A DNA stretch of 64,000 nt from Diphasiastrum complanatum (taxonomy: Eukaryota; Streptophyta; Lycopodiopsida; Lycopodiales; Lycopodiaceae): contig CM055106.1 in NCBI GenBank assembly GCA_029204225.1, positions 23,088,801 to 23,152,800 of the forward strand. Reading direction: 5' to 3'. The notes under the pieces are model-generated. The model did no database searches and had not been told where the DNA came from. It worked only from the letters and a program-made list of their open reading frames with translations. Below, in pieces: positions 35,570-47,707 of the stretch; position 1 is the stretch's first letter, and each line of letters opens with the position of its first letter. A program made the position numbers and the translations under genes.

Positions 35570-37150
35570 TTCCGATCCATAACCGTCCGTTGTTAATCTT
35601 CCGCTGCTATTCCACCATTTTGCGACATGGTATACCTACCATTTTACGACACTCGCTGCAATGATCACATCATCTAAGGTATAATCATGAAAGTATGTTG
35701 GCACATCATGCAATGGCTTAGTTGTCGATTCTTGATCCTGTCTCGGCTCCTGTTTTAACACAAAAGATACGCAAAAAGCACTCAAGCATGCAGAGTTGTG
35801 AAGCGCTGGGAGCTCTCCAATTTTGAAGAAAACAACCATTTGTAGCAGTAGGGCATTTTGATTAAATTGTGGCAAATAGTTTTTGTGATAAAGACCGATA
35901 GCGATAAGCACTTGGTGTTACGCAAGCGAACGACGATTTATGCTTTTCCAAGTGACGATCAAAGATGCCAATGTAGAAGCGGAACGACATCATTCAATAT
36001 GAGTTGCAGTGGGTCTTGCAACACATTAGGGGTGGGATGATGTTGGCTGATTCTGACGAATCCCCAAGATACTCGGCCAGAGCTACCCAAGAGCACCTCT
36101 CACCTTAGACCGAGGAGGTCTTTGAGAAGATGAGACGAACGAAGACTGAGAGCCAAGTATGAGAGCCAAGAAGTACTACTTAGGAATGACAAGCAAGAAC
36201 TATGTAAGCCTCATGGTGAATCCTGAAAGATTGAATGACCATGTAGGGACTAGTATTTTTAGGCAAAGTAATAAATGCAAGTAGACCCCTCTTAAACAAA
36301 GTAGAGTGAGCCACCTTTTGATGGCCTCTAGTGGAGAGCATACTTCCACTTGTAATTTGTGAAATGTGGAAATGCCACTAGGATGCCACCTAAGGAGCTC
36401 TCTTGCTTACTTAAGAGACTCTCTCTTTGAGAAGAGGAGCTTTTTGTGTAATGCATCTACTCCATGTCCAAATGAGAAGAGCCTCCATGAGTTTTGGTCC
36501 ATCCTTTGAGCTCCTTGATCATGCGTGTTTCTTGAGTGATGCATTCATGATCTTGCCCTTCCATCCCTTGTGTGTGATTGTGGATCATAGAGTGGATTAG
36601 TTTTCCTGTTTTCTTGTGGATTAATGTAGGAATCAGCATTCAGGTAAACTAAATAGGTTGGATTTGTGATGTAAATCTTGCATATCTTCTTACAATCTAG
36701 TTCTTGATGTTTTTGGGCTATCCAAGAATCAAGAAATGAGTGTTTCTTGATCCTTGGATTGTTAAAATGTTATTAGATTAGCTTCTTGTTTCTTGTATTA
36801 TGGATTAATGTATGGTAGCTTAGTTTTAGTTGGTGAGGATCTGTTTCAAACTCGTTTTTGTAGCAAAGCAAAAGTAAAATCATGGTTTGTTCACCTGGAC
36901 TGCATACTGATCTACAGGTTGAATGTTTTGATTACATGTTTGGTTGTGAATGCATGTGATACGTTTCAAGAGTGACTTCCCTGAGATGCATGAAAAAAAC
37001 TACAATGATTATCAATCCCTTTCTGCTTGATCTGGGCATTGTAATAAACAAGAAAACATCAAGAAAATGCCCAATGTAGTTTGGTAGCAGGCAGAAAACA
37101 GTTCTTGTAAACAAGAAGCAAGAAAGAATAGCCAATTGGTTCTCTAGAGC
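35570..37150. other. Intergenic sequence, no gene recognised
   Basis: Only short frames on both strands, none with recognisable domains. 36100-36450 has several 'gagag' and 'ctctc' rich stretches. No LTR or PBS motif was seen. Confidence 0.45.
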
Positions 37151-37156
37151 AGGGAA

Positions 37157-39250
37157 TCAATATACATTCTGATTTTGGGATGGGAAGGTGGATCTTGTCA
37201 AGACTATTTTTGATGCCTTAGATACAACATTTGTCTGTTGAATCTTGGTATTCATGAGTTGTGGACGATCACAATCCATCTTAGCCTTTCCCTTTAGATT
37301 GGCAAGTGTTTTGGCAGTTGGTTTCTTGGCAGCTACCATATTGATAGGGCATGAGCAGATAAGTGGGATTGTTGGCATACTTGTCATCTTGGTGGTATCC
37401 CACAACGTGGTGCCACACTCATTATGGATTCATCTACTCGATTGTCCCAATGGCTCATTTTGACCTTGTACTGATATATATTCATGGGGCGAGGCTCCTT
37501 AGAGATCTTGGCAGAGGTAGGATCCTAGGTATGTCCTCTGGTAAAATTTTAGCCAGGGTCTTCCTAACCGAAGTTGGTAGGATGAGATTGATTTTGGAAG
37601 ACTCAAAATAGTGAAATTAATGACAAAGTGAAGATTGACGGCCTTCACATGCACGTTCTCCACGATTTCCATAGGTGTGATGCAACTTTGATCATCAAGT
37701 TCTATAGTAAAACCTACGGGCTTTAATGCACTTAGTCCCCACTCTTGGTATAGATGTTAAGACATAATGTTTAATTCTGAATCACCATCAATGACGGCAG
37801 CTACTGAGAGAAGATTCTTGTGTTGAACAAGTAAGGTAACATTACTTTTTTCATTCTCCCAAGTGGCACCTGGCACCTATGGCCATCACGAATTGGTCGT
37901 TGTCACTTTATCCATCCATGGGGTAGGTGTATCCTTTGCTCCTAACCATGTGGTTAAGGCTTGGCGTAGGGGTTTGGAACTCTTCAATACATCACCTAAA
38001 GGTATGGCGACTTGACTAGATAGTAGGGTGGTTAAGGCCTCAGTTTCACTTCCTTCTGGTTATAGGGAAGTGAAGGGTTATTCATTGAATTTAGGAGGGA
38101 GAATTCTTCCGAGTTCATGGGTGAATTGGGTGCATTCACGGATTGGTCAGAGTGTTCAGCCAAATCCATAGGTTCTATTGGCCGATTGAGATCACCAACA
38201 GGAGCCTTCGCTTGCTCTTCTTGGATCCACTCTCTTACCTTGATGTAACAATTCTTCTCCTTCTATGAGTTTGGATACTCTCCAGGTCCACCTGTTTAGT
38301 GTAATGGCTTACGGTGTGGGGTTGACTATGCTTCTCATTCAATATTCTTTCTACTACTGAAAGTTCCTTCAATCGTTGGGCACATGTCTGAACATAGAAA
38401 GGGGCTTCTTGTTTTGTGGCCTTGGTCCTCCTATCATGTATAACAGGTGTGAGATTGATAGGTGCATCAACTTGTGGCTCTACTAGTAGGGATAGACAAT
38501 CTTTGTAACAATGGCCATGGCCAAATTCTCTACAAATAGGGGTGTAAGTGCCTTTATATGGACACTCAGCAATGCGGTGGTTCTCTCCACATTCGTAACA
38601 CTAGATAGGCGCCCTGTTCCCATAGAAACATTGTCGAGCAATAATAACCAAGGGGTAGATAGAAGCTTCAGTTCCATCTGAATAAATACTTGGAAATCCT
38701 TGATCCTCGGGTAAGAGCATGTTCTGAAAGCTGAATTCTAATTGAGGTGGAGGATCTTGACTCGTGGTAACAAAATTTGTTGGAATGATTTTGTGGTTTA
38801 TCTAAGGGCCAGCTTGATGCACTACTAAGGCTAATGTTACGTTATTGGGTCCAGGTAGCATTAGGCATTGTTGGGGTGTATGTTGGAATACGAGCCTCTG
38901 ATAACTTGTAGCTTTGGGACCCTGTTGTTGCATCCTCCATTGGTATTTTCTTGCAATGACTATATTCTTGGATTGTAGATGCAAGTAGATGTGTCATGGT
39001 TATTGGTGTTGCAAAAGATGAAAAACCTTTGGGCTAGTTGCCTATTCTGTGGGCACTCATTTGTAGTGTGATTTTGTTAGCATATAGGACACCAAACATT
39101 ATCATGTCTAGGAAATTGATTGACAGTAGGCCCTTGCGGTGTGGTATTTTTCAATATCCTTAAGGGATTCCCACTCGTTTCATTCATGACGCTCAAGGTT
39201 AAAATACATATGAGTTGGAGGATGTCAAAGACTTGTTGTGCATGTGGATC
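37157..39250 (-). pseudogene. Gypsy gag-protease relic, minus strand
   Basis: Going down from 38615 the minus strand reads CYECGENHRIAEC, a complete gag zinc knuckle (CX2CX4HX4C), then PICREFGHGHCYKDC, a second Cys/His-rich block. At ~37810-37600 it reads AAVIDGDSELNIMS (retropepsin loop, with DGD for DSG), HLYQEWGLSALKPVGFTIEL and MEIVENVHVKAVNLHFVINF. PWLKFYQRTYLG at ~37570 is the end-of-protease block. A lysine-rich linker follows (37405-37157). RT and integrase are absent. Stops are frequent. Confidence 0.82.
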
Positions 39251-39649
39251 TGGAAAATGTAAAATGGTGAATTGGAAATGAAGATGTATAAGGCAAAAGT
39301 GGGGAATACGGGTTGGGGAACCAAAATGGAAATGAAATGAAGGTACATATGGGGAATATGAGTAGGGGAAATGGGAATGAAGACTGATGAAGCCTTAGCA
39401 ACTTTCCAACTTGGGAATCACCAAGTGGGAATGCTCACACAATTGAGGAATTCAAATTTGGAAATGTAGCTTGATGAAATCAAAGAAGTCTGATGGGTGA
39501 GGATGATTTGGGAATCTACTCGCAAATTTGACCAGTGATGGAGGTTGGATGGATAAGCGTAAATACCTATTGGCGAACTCAGATGGCCAATTTTGGGAAC
39601 TTGGGATGAATTTGGGAATTCAGGGTGTTGGGAGTGAAAAATGGCAAGA

Positions 39650-40440
39650 TCGGGAGATCCCTTGGGAGTCTAGGTTTGCCCTCTTGGGGATTTGAAGATC
39701 TATATCGAAAATTGAAGCTTGTAGGTTAAAAAGAGTATTTTTAGGAATATGAAACTTTTAGGATGATCTTGTGGGAGTCTGGGTTTGCTTGACTCAAGTT
39801 AAGCTCCTTATGATTAGGAAATTCAACCAAAAATTTGGTGAACCTAGATCTCTAGTGAGTTTTGAGACAGTATAGTTTGGGAATGTACAAGTCCCGATCT
39901 CACTTGGCAGGATAGTACTGATCTGAGAAAGTGCAGATCTGACTTTTGGCTTGCACTTGGGGAATGTTTTGATGGAGTTTGTACTCCCCTTGAGTACTAT
40001 AGGTAGAACACTTGTGAGATTAATCACTAGTAGGTGGGGGAAGTCAGAAGTACAATAGTCAGACCAAAAGTGCAAAAAATCAAGATTTTCACACTTTTTG
40101 ATGTATAGTGATGGGTCCTTGGGATCTGAGTTCGCCCTCTGGACTATGTACTGAGCTTGGTGAGATCTACCAATGGTGTAGGAGTCAAACCTAGATGAGC
40201 TAATGTCAAGGCTGTAGAGGCAGGAACTTCCAGAACTTTGAAGTCAGTTTTCCAGAGCAGGGTTCATGGTCTGGGTTCGCCCTCTAGACAATGTTTTTAG
40301 CATGTAATGATGGCCTAAATCTAAGCTAGGCGAACCTAGATAGCAAGATCTGCATCTTTGGAAAATGCAAATATGTTGGAGATTTTTCCTTAATAAAGTT
40401 TCCAAATTTTAAGATTTAGGTTCGCCCTTTGATATGTTGT
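39650..40440 (-). repeat. Dispersed leader repeats of the minus-strand Gypsy
   Basis: Five blocks like 'tctgggttcgccctct' (plus-strand reading) lie at 39668-39685, 39776-39795, 40123-40140, 40270-40288 and 40414-40432. On the minus strand they read 'agagggcgaaccca' and lie upstream of the gag relic, where the Gypsy 5' leader would be. Interspersed 'aagatctgcatctttgg'-like blocks also recur. Function unknown. Confidence 0.55.
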
Positions 40441-40449
40441 AGCTTAAGA

Positions 40450-42837
40450 TCTGTTTGATTTGTGGTTAAATAGACAACCTGGATGTCAAGATTTGCGGCT
40501 CCAAACACCTCTTTGGGAATGCAAAACCTGTTTGGCAAATTGTTACTATGTTCACACAGACAATTCTAGGAAGGCACTTTCACAGTAGGTTTTAAAATAG
40601 ATTGGAAGTTGTTTTTTCCTCTATTTTGTGGGGAGATATTAGTTTAATGATAGGCCCACATCCGTATGCTCAAAATACACAAATCAGAAGCAAAAGGTAT
40701 TTTACTTTGCCATCATTGAAATTTGCAACCCTTATGCGATATTGATATGGCAAATTGACTTTACTTGTCAAAATTGATAGTTGAAGTGTATCTCAACGAT
40801 GAAAAACCTGATACACTGCTTCACAGCTACAATGACATGACAAAAATTGACTTACCAACTACAAAACTTGCAAAACATCACACTTACCACTCACCAAGAG
40901 TCTCCAAAGTGTGATCACTGTGACCCGTTCTTCATCTCCCATGTGTCCCACACACAATTTGTCCAATGCAAGTTCGTTATCCTGCCCAATGGCTTCCAAC
41001 TGGCACCACCATGCACTTTTTATCACCCATGACTGCCAAAATGTGTGTACCTCCAAGCTAGCTCCAACCTCTCCCTCGAACAAAACATTGTAGAAGCGTG
41101 TGTCAATGCAGCTATCACCCGACTCAACACAGCTATTGTCGATCATGCCCCTGAGAGTCTCTCTCCAAATGTCACCCGACATTGGTCGGTTTGAACTCCA
41201 GAAGTTGAACTCGATCACGAGAATTTTTCACCCGTAACTGGTATACCATGCTACCTCTCACCTATGATTGCTTGCTCTCTTAAAATTATCACCAATGATG
41301 AGTAGTCACGATGCTAAACTGCACGCTTTCTCCATACCATTTCACTATCATTCACCCCTATACCGCATTTACCACTTCCAAACACCCTGTTACCCTATCA
41401 AAAGTAAGCAATAGTTATTTTGAAGTGATAATGCCTTGTCGTAGGCCTTGTAGCAGGTTTCACCAACCAAATTTGCCCCAAATCTGGCCCTATAGTGCCC
41501 AGATAGTGAATGTAGCCCATCTTTAGGTCATCCGCACTCCACTCACTAGAATGGTGATGAAAACTCTCCAAAACATGTTTCTCCCTACATGTGACGTTGC
41601 TCTATCCGCTAGCTTTGAGCAGCCCATTTCAAGGGTCAATTTGTCCCAAGGATGGCCAAATTAGGTGCTTTCTAGCCTTAGTTAGGCCCAAAACCATTTT
41701 TCCCTTGATCTTCATTTTGAAGATTTTTAATGAAGAATAGGATTTTATACCCTTTGAGTCCCTTCAGCCATTTTCTTATGAGAATTTTTATTCAAAATTC
41801 TTTAATAATGGCCTTCAAGCCTTTCATGGGCCCCTTCACTTAGAATCCAATGGTGGCTTTCAATCGAATGGTCCACATTGCTGACTTGAAGCCCGATCTC
41901 AACCATTGATCTACATTGGAGCTAGATCCAACAATTTTGCCCTGGTCTGTGCGTAGAATTAAGCTCCACCAACTGTAGAGCCTCTTTGAACGCTATGCAC
42001 CAGTTTTTTATGAGGCCGCGTGAGGCCCTCCTCGTGTCGTCCTCCATCTGCTTCCTCTTCTTCCAGCTATGGCCAACTTCCTCATGCAACAATTCGTTCT
42101 TGCAAGACTATGCAACGTTTTCTATCCAATCTGAATCTGTAGCTAGCTGTGCCCTACCTCTGTACCTTGGAGGGACTTATTAGAACCTAATTTGACCTTG
42201 AAACGGCTGAGAACAGCTGGTTTTTCCAAGGAATTCCATTTTCATACCATAAAACCCTTCACGGCTCCCATGCCACTTGGGCAATTCTCAACCTCTTTTT
42301 GAGATTTTTTCTTTACAAATTCAGCCTCCCTAAGGTCATCCTAGTCTTGCCATTTTGATGGGACTGTTGGCATACAATTTGGTGAAGATTTCACTGTAAA
42401 CAGTCAGATTTTCCAAAGGAAGCTTTGAAACCTTGACAAATCTAAAAAATTCACAATCTTTTCAATTTTCCACCAAATCTTGCCCTGTAAATTGCTATGG
42501 CCTACTATCACTACTCTTTGCAGTTCCTCTACAAATCTTGTTATGCCCAACGACTACCCATACAATGACTTTTCTATCTCAAACAATAGTTTTCCCAAAA
42601 AAATTACCAAAATTGCAATTTATCGAATTCTGCAAGAAATCTCTCTGAGTTGTTTTACTTCGATCATGCTAAATCCTTCGTTGAAGATCAAATTGAAGGA
42701 ACTTCGCTAATTCCTGCCATCTGGACTGCTGATACCCCGTATGGAGTCCTCTCTCTCGAGATGCTCTGAGTGTCATTTTTTCTGATAAAGATGTCGACGA
42801 TGGCTCCATCGGATTGTGCATACTTGCAACACCCTGC
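40450..42837. other. Unassigned element-internal or intergenic DNA
   Basis: The plus strand is C-rich with many 'tcaccc' and 'ccatttt' tracts. A 119-codon minus-strand frame (40859-41218) is Trp-rich (WQSWVIKSAWWCQLE) but matches no family I know. It may be coding debris of a minus-strand retroelement whose PBS-like site is at 42838-42850. Confidence 0.4.
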
Positions 42838-42850
42838 GGCTCTGATAGCA
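42838..42850 (-). other. Variant Copia primer-binding site
   Basis: The minus strand reads TGCTATCAGAGCC, one base off the canonical TGGTATCAGAGCC, and directly follows 'aaattaaca', an LTR-like 3' end at 42851. This implies an LTR to the right (42851 to perhaps 43.3 kb) and a minus-strand Copia internal region to the left. The LTR's other end was not found. Confidence 0.5.
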
Positions 42851-43410
42851 TGTTAATTTTTTGATAGGATCTAGTGCATTATATGTATCACATCAAACAT
42901 CCACCATAGCTACACCTCTCAAGCTCTCAAAGATGGCACCTCAAAAGATAATAGATTACAAAGAAACATTGTACATATAGGAACTCACAAACTGCATGAA
43001 AAGACAGGTGTCCTAAAATTGGCCTACCACAAACTGAGGTTGGGCCCAATATGGCCAAATTCGACCGACAAATTTGAGACATGCCCTCGAGTATAACAAG
43101 TATTGAGAATAATATAGAAAATCTAATTTCCTACCTCTGTGTGGCTATTCGGCTAACCCAAGTAGCCGGTTACGGACAAGTGCCCGACTAAACTGTTCAT
43201 AGTGGGTCATGTCCCGATCACTACCAAAAATAATAAATTGATTGATTGTACAATAATTACAGTATCACATTAGAGCTTACACAACTGAATCAGATCAGAC
43301 CTGATTTCTAACTACTTTGACGTGTGTTAATGCTTTGATAGAAGTTGAATACAATCCATCTGTCAGGGCTTTGTAGATGAATGAACAAAACTTAAAAGGT
43401 TGTGCTTAGG

Positions 43411-43530
43411 GCCTTGTTGATGTTTGGATGAAAGTCAAAGACTGGCGTTCAAGGCCTTGTTGATGCTTGGATGAAAATTAAGAGCTAGCCTTCAAGGCCA
43501 AGTTGATGGTTTATTTTTGAAGTTATTGCT
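43411..43530 (+). repeat. 43-bp tandem repeat
   Basis: 'ggccttgttgatg.ttggatgaaa.t' recurs with starts at 43411, 43454 and 43497 (third copy partial). More degenerate 'cctttgaggttgatg' units continue to ~43670. No coding role is evident. Confidence 0.7.
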
Positions 43531-43679
43531 CTTTACATGAAATTTGAAGATTACCCTTTGATGTTGCTTGTTCTTCATGGCTATTGCCAATGCTTGCCAT
43601 TAGGGCCATTCACCTTGGCCTTTGAGGTTGATGCTCTTGCCTTTCAAGGACATTTACCTTGTCTTTCGAGGTTGATAAA

Positions 43680-46600
43680 TCGAGCCTTGGGCCCTCACTA
43701 TATCTTATTGCAAATGTTGTCTATATTATGCAAGTTTTGATCCACGTTGATTAGGTTTGTGCCAAAGATATATTTATGAATCTTCTAAATGCTACCGAGT
43801 TGGATAAGGCCTTGAAAGTCCTTGCGTGCACTCATGTTAGGACACTTTGTACTCCATGTTGGTGCTCATCAACAATCATTGGTGATGCTCAATTTTTTTT
43901 GTCGGATGCTAGCCTTTCATTACCATAGTTGGTTGCTATATGCACATTGGGGCCATTTTATTATATGCTCACTTCTTTGGGTCATTAATGATGATGTTAG
44001 TTTCCCTCTAGATTGTTTTTGGTTCTTCCATTTAATGGACTTGCATGCTCATCTAGTTTTTTATTGTCACTGTAATTTCTTGTGCAGGGTTAGATAATAG
44101 GCCTAGTCATTCTAAAAAGCAAAATATGCTCAAGGACAATGTTCTTTTTCTTTGTCATAACCAAAAATTGGAATTCATTCATAAACTTTGAAGCTTGCAA
44201 AACATATTCTTCAATGCATTAAATAAAGGGCTAAAAGAAAGTATTTTGGTTCCACAAAAAAGTTTTTCTAGAGCAAGATAATGGCTTTTTTGTTTTAAAT
44301 TGATCTGATTCAAATTACTATAGAGTGTATGTTGTGGTGCGAAAGACCCAAGCTCAAATCCCAGCTGCAATGGTAAAGTGGGATGTACATAGAGCTTTGC
44401 TCAAAACATGTCATATACCATTTGTATATCCACTTAAAAAAGCTCGTAAAAATTGTGAACATCAGCTTAAAGCCCTTGCAAAATATGAATACTTTTAACA
44501 TGTAGACTGGTAGGTGGCCTATGTGTGTGATAAAATATATGAATAATATTTCTCTTGCATGTTAGTGGGGTACTTTGGTTTGATGAGGCGTGCCCAAGGG
44601 GCATTGTTGGGTGAGCATTGTCAATGGAGAGTGTCATATTCAACTGTCCTTTCTCATATATGTGTGTGTATGTGTGTGTCTCTGTGTGATGTAACCCTTC
44701 AGGGATTATTTAAACAAGCTGCATGTTAGTAAGAGAGCCCACAACAAAAAGTGGACCATATTCTTGAATTTGACCAAAGACTTTGCTTCTCCAACAGTTC
44801 ATTTTGTTTTTACAATGGGGCATGCAGCATGATCCAGACTCCAGAGGCAGTTAGTTGCATTATCCATGGGTTATTGAAGTTTGAGGTGCCAGTACATCCC
44901 ATGTTACCCTTATGCACGGATGATCCTTTGGTCTTGGGACCTTATCCAGGCATGCCTATGCCTTTGCCTATTCTACTTCTGACATACCCACTCATTCCTA
45001 TCCCTTGAACCCACCAGCTGATTTTACTGTGGCAGCCTGGAGTAAGTATCAGTACTCCTTTGTTTTTCCTTTTCTGCCCAGCTGACAACAATGTTTGCAA
45101 ATTGCTTGGAAGCTAAGACCGAGGACTTAGGACTGCTACTTTTCTTTGCCCTTAGGCTTTTCCCAATTGAAAACATTTTTTGGTTAGGAGTCATCATTGG
45201 TTAGGACTTATTAGGCACTCATGAGGTGCTAATGACTTGGGTTTGTGACATGACTCATGAGAACAGGCGGCTGGATACTTCAAAGTTCACACTCATGAGA
45301 ATTGAAATTTGAGGTTTGAGAACTGGCTGCTGAATACTTGTTGATACAGGAATCAGATTACAAAGATACTTCACAGAGCACAGGACACTCATGAGGTGCT
45401 AATGAGGTGATGGGCATGGGCCACACTGCACAGCCCAAGAAAGGTCTCGAGTCTCGACTCTCGACTCTCTCCCACATTAGAGAGATTTAGAATCTTAGAT
45501 TTAGATCTGTTTCTTTTTGCTTTGAGTTGCTTTAAAGTTGATGTCACTCTTTGCTCAACATTAATTATTGCCTTGTTATGGAAGCCTAATCTCACCAAGT
45601 TTTAGATCAGCTGAGAAGTCTAAGTTCTTTCAGGTCAGAGCCACAGAGACAGAGTACCTCAGTACTACTACCAGCTTGCACTTATCACGCGGGTGTGGAC
45701 TATATGAAAGAGCGGGTTTTCGAATCTCCCACGTGTGTTATAGTCTCCTGATTGGATAGATGCAATGGACCCACCTCTTATTCCACACGGATTTAGATGG
45801 GCTTGCTATGATCATTGATGAGCCTATGAGGTACTCATCAGTCTCTGTGACAATAGCCTGTAGGTTTTATGCTGCTGCTGCTGCTATGAATCTGCAGCAT
45901 TTTACAAAAAAAATTAGATTTTTGTTCAAGAGACAAGTCCGGCAGGTGATTCTGATCTACTTGCTGCGGGTTCTTCATCCAGGGGTGAAGGGCAGTTTCC
46001 TCTTCCTCTAATAAGCTCCCCACGATCCTCATCTAAGCACTCATCTAAGCAGTGTGGCAGTCTCCTGTCTGCAATATTTAGGGAAATTGCAAGTTTTGAT
46101 TTCTTTTTGTTACTGGGTAATCTTTCCTACATCTCAAGAAGCCTTCTGGTGGTTTGTTTGCATCAAGAGTATTCACTCTGACTTCTTCAAATACATGGTT
46201 TTCCCTTTTAAGGGTAGGATCACAGAAGAAGATCTTTGCATTTACAGCTGATGCTTCATCAGGTGCTTAGCTGGTAAACATGTTCTTACTCTGGTAAATT
46301 GCTGACAGGCTCATCTTGATCTCACACTTTAACCCACTTCACGTTTTATTGCAAGCTTGCTTGTTGCTGCTTCGTCACATCCCGCTAGGGCTGGCTATGG
46401 CTAGCATTGCCGAGCTCTAATGCTGCTTCTCACTTCCCTTTCTCTTCCTAGATCCACAGTTTTCCACACACCCACCACCGTCACCATTATTGAGCCTCTG
46501 TTCGTTGCATGATTTGCATCCCCTCACCGTTTCACAAAGCAGGTGGAATCCTTGATTCCTTCCTTCTGTTGTGGCAGAGTCAGTCAATCATTTCACCTAA

Positions 46601-47707
46601 CTACTCTAAAAGTGCTCCATTCAGTAGCATAGTTGCTTGCAGATTCATCTTTCCTGCTGTGATTTGAGGTAACGGGCATAGGAATAAACTTCAATAACAA
46701 GTCTAGTGTCTGAAACCTCTTCTTCCCCCGTCAGCCCTCCTTGTGTGTAAACTGCCTCCCCTGCACTTGTGTTGAATGCTCACCCTCACCCCTGACGTAC
46801 TTTCTGTCTTGTCAGGGCATAAGCACAAGCTGCCCTCCACAACAGATCTGGATTCTTCTCTCTCTCTCTAGACTCTTATCTCTCACGCAAAGGCGTGCTC
46901 TACTATTTTCGGTTGGACTAGTATTTTGGGTAAGGCTGGCAGCTGAGCTCTATTTTGTGCAATTGTGCTGCCATTTTCATCTCAAACCGATGCTTCCTGG
47001 GTCAGCCGATGCACCTTCCATATCCATAGTCGCTTTCTTCCCACTGTAGATGATGCCCTTAATATCCATTCCTAAGTTCAGTCTTCCTTTATCGTTTTCG
47101 TTTTGGCTCCACTTTCCTCCTGAATACTTGACTGAGAAAGACGGTGGTTGAAAGATCAGAGTAGTGTTGCTTTTGGCTTGAGTATACGTTGAGAAGAGTA
47201 GGTTTTGTCTTCGGTGAGTATCTGGTGTGCAGGCTTCTGCAAACTTTGCCAATTCTTTGCCTATTTTGGATCACTGAAAGAGCACAACTTTGCTGTAAGA
47301 TTTCAAAAGCAGGACGTTGGTAAAAATATAGCTGTCAGTCGGAGAAAACAGGGAGTTGCAATACCGCAATCTACTAGTCATTGGTTCAGAATGCAGCGGC
47401 TTCTATGGACAAGCTCAAGGGAAGCATAGAATGTTTCAGTTTGGGATCTAAAAAAGCTTTTTTCGTTCTTGAATCAGAGCATTCCAGATAACTGCAGACG
47501 TCTTTCCATCAGCAACCCAGCAAGTGGGCTAGCAACTTTAGTAAACCGACCGTCAAGCATGACCATTTGAAGATAATTTCCTGGCAGCATAGAAAAGCTA
47601 GATCTGGGTTGTGCTGCCAGAGAAGTTTGGTGATATTTGACAAAGGATCTCTGGGCATTCACCTGGGTTGTGGGAACCTTACACATTTGATCTTGAAAAC
47701 AAGAAAG
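43680..47707 (+). promoter_or_regulatory. Upstream region and probable 5' UTR of the auxin-receptor gene
   Basis: No coding gene or transposon domain is recognised. A short TG-rich run lies at 44660-44690, an exact 20-base direct repeat beginning 'cactcatgagg' at 45216 and 45386, and 46400-47100 is pyrimidine-rich as in many plant leaders. The transcription start and any 5'-UTR intron cannot be placed by eye. In-frame sequence is open upstream of the chosen start back to ATG 47567. Confidence 0.45.

Noticed and set aside
40859-41218. 119-codon minus-strand Trp-rich frame
   Set aside because: No recognisable domain and it lies in probable retroelement debris; too weak to call a gene.
45646-45935. 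Two GAGACA (auxin-response-core-like) hexamers upstream of the receptor
   Set aside because: Six-base motifs expected by chance about every 2 kb on both strands, and ~1.8-2 kb from the start codon; not evidence of auxin feedback.
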